NCBI GenBank assembly: GCA_000309865.1 | Contig: AMGN01000002.1 | Location: 1-18,101, forward strand | DNA: 18,101 nucleotides | Source: Methanobacterium sp. Maddingley MBC34 | GTDB lineage: Archaea > Methanobacteriota > Methanobacteria > Methanobacteriales > Methanobacteriaceae | Direction: 5' to 3' | Part shown: one piece after another, positions 6,042 through 18,101 of the stretch | Layout of the letters: every line of letters begins with the position of its first letter | Numbering within the stretch: position 1 is the stretch's first letter | Translations under genes and position numbers: made by a program | Notes under the pieces: generated by a model | What the model was told of the DNA's origin: nothing | Database searches by the model: none | The model's input: the letters and a program-made list of their open reading frames with translations, nothing else

Positions 6042-7199
6042 TTAATCCTTTTTAATTGTTTTAAGATCCTCTAAAAAGGCATCAATATGCTCCTCTTTCA
6101 GGTGGGGCATTACAATAATCCTTATGGCCTGGGGGTATGATGCCAGTGACACTGCCCAACCTTTATCCTCAAGTCTTCGGGCAATTTCTTTTACGGGAAT
6201 TTCAGATGAACTAAAAGGAACAATGTTCAGTTCTGGTTCTGTTACCAGTTCAAATCCTGCTTCTTTAACACCCTCAGCCAGTTTATAGGTTATTTCCATG
6301 CATTTGGTGGCAACTTCCCGGTACCCTTCCCGGCCCAAGTGTTTTAAGAGTGCCCAGGTGGCTGCAGTGGCTGCCCCTGTGCGGGTGCCCACTATTGTAG
6401 ATTGGAGATCCTCGGTGAGGTAGGGTGTCTCAACAGCCATTGCTTCCAGGTACTTTCGTTCCCTGAAAAGAATACCTCCTGTGGGGATCGGGGCAAGACC
6501 CATTTTATGAGGGTCTATGGTTATGGATGAAACTCCAGCTAGGCTGAAATCAAATTCAGGTAAATCATATCCAGCTTCCTTCAGGAATGGTATGCTGTAA
6601 CCACCGAAAGCAGCGTCCACATGGAGATAGATATCTTGTTCCAGGCATATTCTGGAGAGATCTTCTATTGGGTCTATTTTTCCAAGTTCTGTGGTTCCTG
6701 CAACTCCCACAATAGCCACAGTATTATCTGAAATTAGTTTCTCCACTGAGGAGATATCCATCCGGTAATTCTCATCCAGGTCAGCCATTTTCAAATCCAG
6801 ACATAACATGTCTGCTGCTTTCTTGAAGGAGAAGTGTGCGGATTTAGGGACTATTACCTCGGGATGTTTCAAGTTTCTCATGTTACGAGCGGCCCTCATG
6901 GCCATGAGATTGGCTTCGGTCCCTCCAGTGATAATATGACCATGAACGTCTTTTTTCCCCAGTAATCCACCAAGCATGGAGATTACCTCATCTTCCATGG
7001 CTTTGGTTCCTGGGAAAAGTCCTGGATCTCCTAGATTCGACTCAAGAAACATGGAATAGGCCCTGACTCCAACATGGTGGGGACAGGTGCACATGGATCC
7101 CAGTATTCTACCTGAACGATGGGTGAGGTCTTTTTCTTTGTATTTCCTGAGCATTTGGTATATTTGCTCTTTGGGTATTCCCTTGTCTTCCATTTCCAT
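6042..7199 (-). CDS. mfnA: L-tyrosine decarboxylase MfnA
   Basis: A 385-residue PLP enzyme of the group II decarboxylase family. MfnA of methanogens makes tyramine for methanofuran, and archaeal relatives also decarboxylate aspartate to beta-alanine for coenzyme A. Visible residues: HHVGVRAYSMFLESNLGDPG near the N terminus, TGGTEANLMA (91-100), the PLP-stacking His122 in SAHFSF, the aspartate contacting the PLP ring in HVDAAFGG (Asp195), and the Schiff-base Lys232 in TIDPHKMG. The length matches the family. ATG at 7199 is directly preceded by AAGGG with no spacer, and a second ATG at 7193 is equally plausible; the difference is two residues. It lies 65 bases after ppsA and 48 bases before the fumarase-beta-like gene, so it is probably transcribed from upstream. 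Confidence 0.93.
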   Translation of the reverse strand: MEMEDKGIPKEQIYQMLRKYKEKDLTHRSGRILGSMCTCPHHVGVRAYSMFLESNLGDPGLFPGTKAMEDEVISMLGGLLGKKDVHGHIITGGTEANLMAMRAARNMRNLKHPEVIVPKSAHFSFKKAADMLCLDLKMADLDENYRMDISSVEKLISDNTVAIVGVAGTTELGKIDPIEDLSRICLEQDIYLHVDAAFGGYSIPFLKEAGYDLPEFDFSLAGVSSITIDPHKMGLAPIPTGGILFRERKYLEAMAVETPYLTEDLQSTIVGTRTGAATAATWALLKHLGREGYREVATKCMEITYKLAEGVKEAGFELVTEPELNIVPFSSSEIPVKEIARRLEDKGWAVSLASYPQAIRIIVMPHLKEEHIDAFLEDLKTIKKD

Positions 7200-7264
7200 C
7201 CCTTAAAAAAATAAATATTCTTAAAATAAAGTAAATGGTTTTAAAATAAAAAAAAATGAGGATA

Positions 7265-9556
<2,292 letters not shown>

Positions 9557-9605
9557 GCTCATACACCACTCAGGATTTTATTGAGATTTTATTGTTTAAT
9601 AGTAT

Positions 9606-10088
<483 letters not shown>

Positions 10089-10104
10089 CTATTATTCCTC
10101 CTTA

Positions 10105-10157
10105 TATAAATGTTATTTAAAGCTTGAAAGTCAATATTAAAGCTATAAATGTTATTT
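10105..10157. repeat. 14-bp direct repeat upstream of L10e
   Basis: TATAAATGTTATTT is found at 10105-10118 and 10144-10157, a period of 39 bp. On the minus strand each copy ends in ATTTATA, so the outer copy may include the TATA box of the L10e operon and the inner copy lies in the leader. Confidence 0.65.
10142..10151 (-). promoter_or_regulatory. putative TATA box for the L10e-ppsA-mfnA cluster
   Basis: The minus strand reads CATTTATAGC about 55-60 bases before the L10e ATG. Transcription would begin near 10120, leaving a leader of about 30 nt containing AAGGAGG. The position fits archaeal promoters; the sequence match is only moderate. Confidence 0.35.
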
Positions 10158-10215
10158 CTCAGCCTGGAAAGGTAAATATGATATCAATGAACCAGGTAGA
10201 AATCAATAGTACAAT

Positions 10216-10251
<36 letters not shown>

Positions 10252-10593
10252 GAGTAACTCATCTTTTTATATAAGCAGTCTCAGTTGTTTGATTGAAATT
10301 AAAATATAAAAAATTCATGTAACTAATTGATATATAGAATATATAATTTTTTCCTTACCTATTTTTTATGGTATGGCCTCTATTGATTTTTTTAAAACTA
10401 ATGTTTATGGAAATTTTTAACATGACTAATCTTACATTTTTAATAACTATTTAATTTTAGGAATACACTCACTTTTGAAATGATTCATTTTCCAAGAATT
10501 TATTAATATTAAATTTACATAGATAGCTTTACATAAGTTTTCAGTAGAAATTTTAAAATATCTTGTTCATTTTCTCTTAAATGTGGTGAAATT

Positions 10594-11382
10594 ATGAAAA
10601 TCGCAGTAACTGGAAAGGGAGGAGTGGGTAAAACCACACTGGCTGGTACTCTGGCTGTTATTTTATCTAAAAAGTATAAAGTGTACGCCATTGATGCTGA
10701 CCCGGATATGAACCTGGCAGGGAGTCTGGGGATACACCAGCCCATAACACCCATATCCAAAATGAAAGATCTCATTAAGGAAAGAACTGGAGCAGAGCCA
10801 GGATCATCCTTTGGAGAGGTGTTCAAGATGAACCCTACCATATCTGATCTTCCAGAGTCCCTTTCAACCAATTACGACCATGATGGTCATCTTAAAATTC
10901 TGATTATGGGGACTGTTGATAAGGGTGGGGATGGATGTGTATGTCCGGCATCAGTGATGTTAAAGGCCATTTTGCGAAACTTAATCATTAAAAAAGATGA
11001 AATGGTAATTTTAGATATGGAAGCAGGAATAGAACACTTGGGAAGGCGTACTGCAGAGGCCGTGGATGTTATGATTATTGTAGCAGAACCTGGACTCAAA
11101 TCCCTGGAAACAGCCAGCCGGATTAAAAAACTGGCCACTGATATAGGTATTCAGAACGTGGTGGCAGTGATTAACAAGGTTGCCAGCGAGTCTGAGGAAA
11201 AGTTTGTAGAAGAAAAACTTAAAGAAATGGATGTGGATGTGTTGGGCAGCATACCCCGGGATGATCTGGTTGTCAAGGCAGATATGGAAGGCCTTCCTTT
11301 GGTAGATTACCCTGATTCGGCGGCCCTTCAGTCAATTGAGATAATTGCAGAAAATATTTTAAATCGTTGCCCCTCTAATTAA
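10594..11382 (+). CDS. cooC: nickel-insertion ATPase CooC
   Basis: A 262-residue P-loop ATPase of the MinD/CooC group that helps insert nickel into the C-cluster of carbon monoxide dehydrogenase, part of CODH/acetyl-CoA synthase in methanogens. The deviant Walker A motif GKGGVGKTT lies at 7-15, with the signature lysine (Lys8) before the GKT lysine. The nickel-binding CxC is in GGDGCVCP (Cys115, Cys117). The Walker B-like segment VILDMEAGIEHLGR follows at 138-151. These features separate CooC from cell-division MinD. The start is ATG at 10594, preceded by GGTG with about six bases between. The Pcc1-like gene follows after about 20 bases. No CODH gene is in the window, so the chaperone acts in trans on genes elsewhere. 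Confidence 0.93.
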   Translation: MKIAVTGKGGVGKTTLAGTLAVILSKKYKVYAIDADPDMNLAGSLGIHQPITPISKMKDLIKERTGAEPGSSFGEVFKMNPTISDLPESLSTNYDHDGHLKILIMGTVDKGGDGCVCPASVMLKAILRNLIIKKDEMVILDMEAGIEHLGRRTAEAVDVMIIVAEPGLKSLETASRIKKLATDIGIQNVVAVINKVASESEEKFVEEKLKEMDVDVLGSIPRDDLVVKADMEGLPLVDYPDSAALQSIEIIAENILNRCPSN

Positions 11383-11401
11383 CATGTCGATGAGGTCTAA
11401 C

Positions 11402-11626
11402 ATGAAGATCAAAGCCACCATCACATTCTGTTACCAGAACGATAAGCAGGCAGAAGTTGCTTTTAAATCACTTCTACCTGACAACATGGGTTATTTAGAG
11501 TCGCGTCAAAGCCATAATTCTTTAATCTGTAATTTAAAAGGAAAATCACTTAAAACAATTCTTTCCACAGCAGATGACCTTATATTTTCGGAGATGCTGG
11601 TTGAGAAAGTATTGGAGATTCAATAA
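11402..11626 (+). CDS. Pcc1-like KEOPS subunit
   Basis: A 74-residue protein resembling Pcc1, the small dimerisation subunit of the KEOPS complex that makes the t6A37 modification of ANN-decoding tRNAs. The family pattern is visible: a first strand MKIKATITFCY, a helix with AEVAFKSLLPDN, a central strand (SLICNLKG), then a long helix from SLKTILSTADDLIFSEML to the end. ATG at 11402 is chosen over in-frame ATGs at 11384 and 11390, because GATGAGGT lies directly in front at a five-base spacing and the conserved strand begins there. It sits between cooC and serS, separated from serS by 71 bases. Methanogens usually have a Pcc1 gene in the rpoP region, so this may be a second copy. The assignment rests on short, divergent similarity. 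Confidence 0.7.
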   Translation: MKIKATITFCYQNDKQAEVAFKSLLPDNMGYLESRQSHNSLICNLKGKSLKTILSTADDLIFSEMLVEKVLEIQ

Positions 11627-11648
11627 AAATAATAAATTTGCAAAAAAA

Positions 11649-11695
11649 GTTATAATAATATTTAAAACACTGTTATAACCTGAAGGATGTTATAA
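11649..11695 (+). promoter_or_regulatory. serS promoter region with GTTATAA repeats
   Basis: GTTATAA occurs at 11649, 11672 and 11689, and the middle copy is extended to the palindrome GTTATAAC. Between the first two lies a TATA-like run (ATATTTAAAAC, about 11658-11668), about 30-40 bases before the serS ATG. This suggests serS can be transcribed from its own promoter. The ribosome-binding site AAGGATG follows the middle repeat. Confidence 0.4.
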
Positions 11696-11697
11696 AA

Positions 11698-13254
11698 ATG
11701 AAATTCACATTAGAAGGAGAATTTTTACTCAGTAAAGAGGCTGATGAAGCATTAGATAATATTACCAACTTCATTGAGCAAGCTAACAATGACCTACTCC
11801 TGAAGGGAGTTGCACCGGATCAAAAAGACGATGCTTCCCAGATTGTGGAGTGGAACCTAGAAGGTAACATTATCCATCTGAAAATAGTCTCCGGTAGAAG
11901 GGGAAGAGCACATGATGCACTTCTACGGATGAAAAAACCCCTCACACAGCTTTTAGGCCCCAAGTACCATATTGGTGTTCGGAAAATAACTGTTCAGGAT
12001 TATCAGATTGAAATTCCATCCCCAGAAATGGTGGATGTCAGCGAAATGCCCTATGTGGATGGGGCAACATTCAAGGAGGGGAAAATGGTCATCGAATTCC
12101 AGCAACTGGAAGAGGGAGATCTCAGAAACCATGTGGTGGATCGGGTGGTTAAGCATGTTCTGGCAGAGACTGAAAGGATGGTTTCTACTGAAGACTTAGA
12201 TGAGGATGCCGATGACATTTTAACCCGCCAGGTCACCAAAATCGAACCCGGAACCATAACAGGACGCAGCCCTAAGTTTCCAGTGTTTTTTGAAGGAGAT
12301 CCCACCGAAGAAGCAGTTAAACAGGGTTGGGTTAAGAAATTCCCTGGTAAGGGACAGTGGTTCTACGGACCAAAATTCATTGCACTGCAGCGTGCTATTG
12401 AAGATATATTTATGGAGGTTCTGGTGGAGAAACTGGAGTTCTTCGAGTGCATGTGGCCTAAACTTATTCCAATCCCCGTGATGAATAAGATGCGTTACCT
12501 GGAAGGACTTCCTGAGGGAATGTATTACTGCAGTGCGCCACGTCGAGACCCCAAACTATTTAAAAAATTCAAAAATGAGCTTTTAATAAAAAAAGAAGTC
12601 CCAATTGATCGCCTGAAAGATGGTTTGAAGGATCCTTCCTATGTTCTGGCCCCGGCTCAGTGCGAACCATTTTATGAGTTTTTCAGTCATGAAGTCCTGG
12701 ATGAGAAGGAACTACCTATAAGACTCTTTGATAAGAGTGGATGGACCTACCGCTGGGAAGCTGGTGGAGCCAAAGGCCTGGATCGCGTGCATGAATTCCA
12801 GAGGATTGAACTGGTCTGGTTAGGTACACCGGATCAGGTGGAAGAGATTCGTGACGCTACCCTGGAGATATCACAGGAACTGGCCAACAGGATGGAACTG
12901 GAATGGTACACTGAAATCGGTGACGACCCATTCTACCTGGAAGGTCGAAAGGTGGAAGAAAGAGGCATAGAATTCCCTGACGTCCCCAAATATGAGATGC
13001 GTGTTGTGGTGCCCGGTGCTGATAAAGGAGTAGCAGCAGTTTCAGCCAATGTCCACGGAACCCACTTCACTGAAGGGTTTTCCATCAAAGAAACCCATAA
13101 CCACACATTATGGACTGGATGTACAGGTATTGGAATAACCAGATGGCTATTTGGTTTCCTGGCACAGAAAGGTTTTGATAAAGAGAACTGGCCAGATATG
13201 GTTCGAGAAAGAGTAGGAACTGTTCGCACACCTAAGGTTCTGACCTGGCCTTAA
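11698..13254 (+). CDS. serS: methanogen-type (type 2) seryl-tRNA synthetase
   Basis: A 518-residue class II synthetase charging tRNA-Ser, and tRNA-Sec where present. This rare form is known from methanogens and differs from the bacterial-type enzyme by a distinct N-terminal tRNA-binding domain (about 1-165) and an active-site zinc that recognises the serine amino group. The likely zinc ligands are visible: Cys322 in APAQCEPFY, Glu371 in FQRIELVWLG (motif 2), and Cys475 in WTGCTGIG. The 49- and 104-residue intervals are close to those of the characterised Methanosarcina barkeri enzyme. Motif 3 reads TGIGITRW. The length is typical. The start is ATG at 11698 after AAGGATG. Transcription ends at a hairpin with a poly-T tail at 13273-13332. 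Confidence 0.97.
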   Translation: MKFTLEGEFLLSKEADEALDNITNFIEQANNDLLLKGVAPDQKDDASQIVEWNLEGNIIHLKIVSGRRGRAHDALLRMKKPLTQLLGPKYHIGVRKITVQDYQIEIPSPEMVDVSEMPYVDGATFKEGKMVIEFQQLEEGDLRNHVVDRVVKHVLAETERMVSTEDLDEDADDILTRQVTKIEPGTITGRSPKFPVFFEGDPTEEAVKQGWVKKFPGKGQWFYGPKFIALQRAIEDIFMEVLVEKLEFFECMWPKLIPIPVMNKMRYLEGLPEGMYYCSAPRRDPKLFKKFKNELLIKKEVPIDRLKDGLKDPSYVLAPAQCEPFYEFFSHEVLDEKELPIRLFDKSGWTYRWEAGGAKGLDRVHEFQRIELVWLGTPDQVEEIRDATLEISQELANRMELEWYTEIGDDPFYLEGRKVEERGIEFPDVPKYEMRVVVPGADKGVAAVSANVHGTHFTEGFSIKETHNHTLWTGCTGIGITRWLFGFLAQKGFDKENWPDMVRERVGTVRTPKVLTWP

Positions 13255-13272
13255 ATAATATAGGTTTGGTAG

Positions 13273-13332
13273 TTCTACTGAAGAATTTAACAATCAGTAG
13301 AATTTTTTTTCCTTTTTTTATTTTCTTTTTTT
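13273..13332 (+). terminator. hairpin plus poly-T terminator after serS
   Basis: A perfect 9-bp inverted repeat (TTCTACTGA at 13273-13281, TCAGTAGAA at 13294-13302) encloses a 12-base loop. It can be lengthened by one G-T and one A-T pair. Eight T residues follow at once (13303-13310), then further T runs to about 13332. This looks like an intrinsic terminator about 20 bases after the serS stop; archaeal termination mainly needs the T tract. Confidence 0.8.
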
Positions 13333-13489
13333 AATTTAAATTTAGTTTTAAAACATTTGATTTATAAAATATCAATTTATTATAAAATAAAACTGAAAAC
13401 ATGTCACAAATCACGTTAGAAATAATAAAAAGTTTAGGATTGAAAAAATAAAAAAATAATCAAATAAAGAAGATAGGAAGAATATGTGT

Positions 13490-15420
<1,931 letters not shown>

Positions 15421-15441
15421 GGTATCCCATTAAACTTATTG

Positions 15442-15470
15442 TTATCATTATTGTTATATGATTATCATTA
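15442..15470. repeat. paired TTATCATTA repeats between tmcAL-like gene and pyrC
   Basis: TTATCATTA occurs at 15442-15450 and 15462-15470, two turns of helix apart (20 bp), in the 167-base divergent spacer. The first copy overlaps ATTGTTATCATTATTGTTAT, itself internally repeated. On the minus strand a TATA-like CATATAAC lies between the copies, so a bound protein would affect the minus-strand promoter. Confidence 0.6.
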
Positions 15471-15587
15471 CAGATCATAAGTAATGAAATTTCATGAGCT
15501 TTGTTTGAAGTTTCGAGAAATTTAGAAAACAAATTGATTATAGGAAATAATCGATGCGTCACCATACTAAAAGAATAGGAGTTAAGT

Positions 15588-16901
15588 ATGCTGGATTTAT
15601 GTATCACCAATTGTAAACTGGATATGGATACTGAAGAGGTTTGTTTGGGAATTAAAGATGAGAAGATAGTTTCTATTAAAAAATTACCATCAAATGCCAC
15701 TGAAACAATTGATGTTGCAGGTAAACTGGTTCTTCCCGGACTTATTGATGCTCATGTTCATTTTAGAGACCCTGGACTTACCATTAAGGAGGATTTTTCC
15801 ACAGGTAGTGCTGCTGCAGCTGCTGGGGGTTTTACCACTGTACTGGATATGCCCAACACAGTTCCACCCACCAACACCCCCCATGACTTCAGGGATAAAA
15901 TAGGGATCGCCAGTCGTAAGAGTCTGGTGGACTTTGGCCTACATGCCGGTGTTGCTGATCTATCCAATATTGGGGAACTTGCCAAATTACGGCCTGCGTC
16001 TTTTAAGATCTTCATGGATACAGTGGATCATGAGTTTTTAATTGAGGCTTTCAGCAATATAAGCGGGGTCTCTGGAGATCATCTAATCTCATTACATGCT
16101 GAAGATCCACAAGTGGTTAATCAGTGCACCAAAAAGATGAAAATGAAGGGATCCAGTCCTGAATTATATGCTGAAGCTCGTCCTCCCCATGCCGAAATTG
16201 AAGCAGTTGCCTCGGCAGTTTCACTGGCAAATAAGTTCAACCAAAGAATACATTTTTGCCATGTGAGCACCAGAAAATCCTTAAAACTCATCAGTGAGGC
16301 CAAAAAGTCAGGATTAAAAATAACATCTGAAATTACTCCCCATCACCTGTTCCTGGATTCGGGCTACCTGAAAACATATGGTAACCTGGCCAAAACCAAC
16401 CCTCCCCTGCGTGATAATAAAAACCGATTACAAGTTAAGGATTTACATGAAATTGACATTATTGGCACTGATCATGCCCCCCACACACTTGATGAAAAGA
16501 AAAAGGATGTTTGGAATGCCCCTCCCGGTATTCCTGGCTTAGAAACCATTCTTCCCCTGCTTTTAACCCAGTTAAACCAGGGAAAAATAGGCCTCGGAAA
16601 TATTAAAAGGTTGTTATGTGAAACCCCTGCAAAAATATTTAATATTCCCAATAAAGGTTTCATAAGAGAGGGAATGGATGCAGACCTGGTGGTGGTGGAT
16701 TTGAAGAAAGAAGATAATATTGATCCTGCTAAGTTCCAGTCTAAAGCTAAGTATTCCCCATTTGAAGGTTTTCATGTCCAGGGAGTGCCAGTTATGACCA
16801 TGGTACGAGGGGAATCAATCATGGACAATGGAGAAATATTAAAAAATCAAGGAAAGTTTGTTTATCCAAATACAGTGAATATTAAAAAGGATATAAATTA
16901 A
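15588..16901 (+). CDS. pyrC: dihydroorotase
   Basis: A 437-residue class I dihydroorotase of the amidohydrolase superfamily, which closes carbamoyl-aspartate to dihydroorotate, the third step of de novo pyrimidine synthesis. All metal-site residues are visible: His56 and His58 in DAHVHFRDPG, the carboxylated Lys140 in SFKIFMD, His170 in SLHAEDP, His225 in HFCHVST, and Asp295 in IGTDHAPHT. The substrate-binding Arg60 and the MPNTVPP stretch (88-94) are also present. The length is normal, and no break is seen. The start is ATG at 15588 with AGGAGT six bases upstream. cooT follows after 36 bases, so the two may share a transcript. It is divergent from the TmcAL-like/FKBP pair. Confidence 0.96.
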   Translation: MLDLCITNCKLDMDTEEVCLGIKDEKIVSIKKLPSNATETIDVAGKLVLPGLIDAHVHFRDPGLTIKEDFSTGSAAAAAGGFTTVLDMPNTVPPTNTPHDFRDKIGIASRKSLVDFGLHAGVADLSNIGELAKLRPASFKIFMDTVDHEFLIEAFSNISGVSGDHLISLHAEDPQVVNQCTKKMKMKGSSPELYAEARPPHAEIEAVASAVSLANKFNQRIHFCHVSTRKSLKLISEAKKSGLKITSEITPHHLFLDSGYLKTYGNLAKTNPPLRDNKNRLQVKDLHEIDIIGTDHAPHTLDEKKKDVWNAPPGIPGLETILPLLLTQLNQGKIGLGNIKRLLCETPAKIFNIPNKGFIREGMDADLVVVDLKKEDNIDPAKFQSKAKYSPFEGFHVQGVPVMTMVRGESIMDNGEILKNQGKFVYPNTVNIKKDIN

Positions 16902-16937
16902 TTAATAAAATATAAGAAAGATTAGTAGGTGGAAAAA

Positions 16938-17135
16938 ATGTGCGAATCAACTGTTTACGATACCAAAGGGATTAAACTCATGGATGATGTGATTCACATG
17001 AAAATCTATGGGGATAGAATAGAAATGGTGGATATATTAAACCAAGGAATGACTGTAGAGGGCAAGATAGTTGAATTAGACCTGGAAAAACATAGTATTT
17101 TCATAGAAGTTGATGAAAAGGGGTTAGTTAAATAG
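16938..17135 (+). CDS. cooT: CooT-type nickel-binding protein
   Basis: A 65-residue protein of the CooT/COG1532 family. CooT from Rhodospirillum rubrum binds nickel through its N-terminal Met-Cys2 region and helps mature carbon monoxide dehydrogenase; archaeal relatives were earlier listed as predicted RNA-binding proteins. The family start MCESTVYDTKG is intact, followed by alternating short strands (VIHMKIYG, RIEMVDI, TVEGKIVELDL, SIFIEV) typical of the small beta-barrel. The in-frame GTG at 16929 is rejected: ATG at 16938 puts Cys at position 2, where nickel is bound, and has AGGTGG five bases upstream. It lies 36 bases after pyrC and is convergent with the polyferredoxin gene. With cooC it makes two nickel-maturation genes within 7 kb, although neither sits beside a CODH gene here. 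Confidence 0.88.
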   Translation: MCESTVYDTKGIKLMDDVIHMKIYGDRIEMVDILNQGMTVEGKIVELDLEKHSIFIEVDEKGLVK

Positions 17136-17322
17136 AATTGATGATTAAGTAAATCAAATTTATTTTCAAATTTATAATTTTATTGGAATATCTTTCAAAA
17201 TTCATATATTTTATTATTTATGAAAAAAAGCAGGATTCTTAGATCTTGTTAATAAAAATAGGATTCTTAAATCTAGTAATAAAAAATCTAGAGATAAAAC
17301 CAGGTAGAATAACTGAATTCTA

Positions 17323-17354
17323 AAAATAAAAAAGAGGGGTGGATATTCTCCACC
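17323..17354. terminator. bidirectional hairpin terminator between cooT and polyferredoxin
   Basis: GGTGGA (17338-17343) and TCCACC (17349-17354) form a 6-bp GC-rich stem with a five-base loop. On the minus strand the stem is followed by CCTCTTTTTTATTTTTAG, a good T tract for ending the polyferredoxin transcript, whose stop lies about 34 bases upstream. On the plus strand a T-rich run with G interruptions follows (17360-17377), so it may also stop transcripts from cooT. Confidence 0.65.
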
Positions 17355-17387
17355 AAAATTTGTTTTGTTTTTGTTTCGTGTTTGAAC

Positions 17388-18101
<714 letters not shown>

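Noticed and set aside
10594..11382. Cell-division or partition ATPase (MinD/ParA)
   Set aside because: The CxC nickel-binding motif and the DMEAGIEHLGR segment mark it as CooC, and no C-terminal amphipathic membrane helix of MinD is seen.

Overview
The window reads as a stretch of core chromosome from a hydrogenotrophic methanogenic archaeon, most likely of the Methanobacteriales (Methanobacterium-like). Reasons: a methanogen-type (type 2) seryl-tRNA synthetase, the methanofuran enzyme MfnA, archaeal ribosomal protein L10e, the archaeal tRNA methyltransferase aTrm56, the nickel chaperones CooC and CooT, a methanogen polyferredoxin, AT-rich spacers with TATA-like boxes, and clear archaeal ribosome-binding sites (GGAGG, GGTG). 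I see no insertion sequence, prophage, CRISPR array, tRNA or rRNA.

Layout. 1-735: tandem 17-bp repeats, then a minus-strand pair made of a PII-like protein with a zinc ribbon and, coupled to it, a 55-residue zinc-ribbon protein that looks like a copy of its C-terminal domain. 968-1378: a membrane-anchored protein with DnaJ-type cysteine motifs but no J domain. 1510-3355: a tight plus-strand operon, cobZ-cobS-trm56 (two late cobamide steps and a tRNA methylase). 3495-4544: a membrane-anchored PQQ-type sugar dehydrogenase on the minus strand, divergent from upp (4709-5344). 5490-10088: a minus-strand cluster transcribed L10e, then ppsA, mfnA, and a divergent fumarase beta-like gene. 10089-10593: a long AT-rich spacer. 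10594-13254: cooC, a Pcc1-like gene and serS, ending in a hairpin plus poly-T terminator. 13490-15420: a minus-strand pair, a TmcAL-like nucleotidyltransferase and a long FKBP. 15588-17135: pyrC and cooT. 17388 to the window edge: the C-terminal part of a polyferredoxin on the minus strand, with a hairpin terminator behind it.

How it fits together. Nickel handling (CooC, CooT), electron transfer (polyferredoxin), gluconeogenic carbon flow (PpsA), cofactor synthesis (CobZ, CobS, MfnA), pyrimidine supply (Upp, PyrC) and translation (L10e, SerS, aTrm56, Pcc1, perhaps the TmcAL-like protein) are mixed in short operons, as is usual for methanogen housekeeping regions. I found no convincing new multi-gene system. 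The less-explained items are the zinc-ribbon pair with a possible NrpR-like operator, the J-less zinc-finger membrane protein, the divergent fumarase beta-like protein, the archaeal TmcAL relative, a sugar dehydrogenase that would need PQQ, and a polyferredoxin cluster motif that lacks one cysteine.
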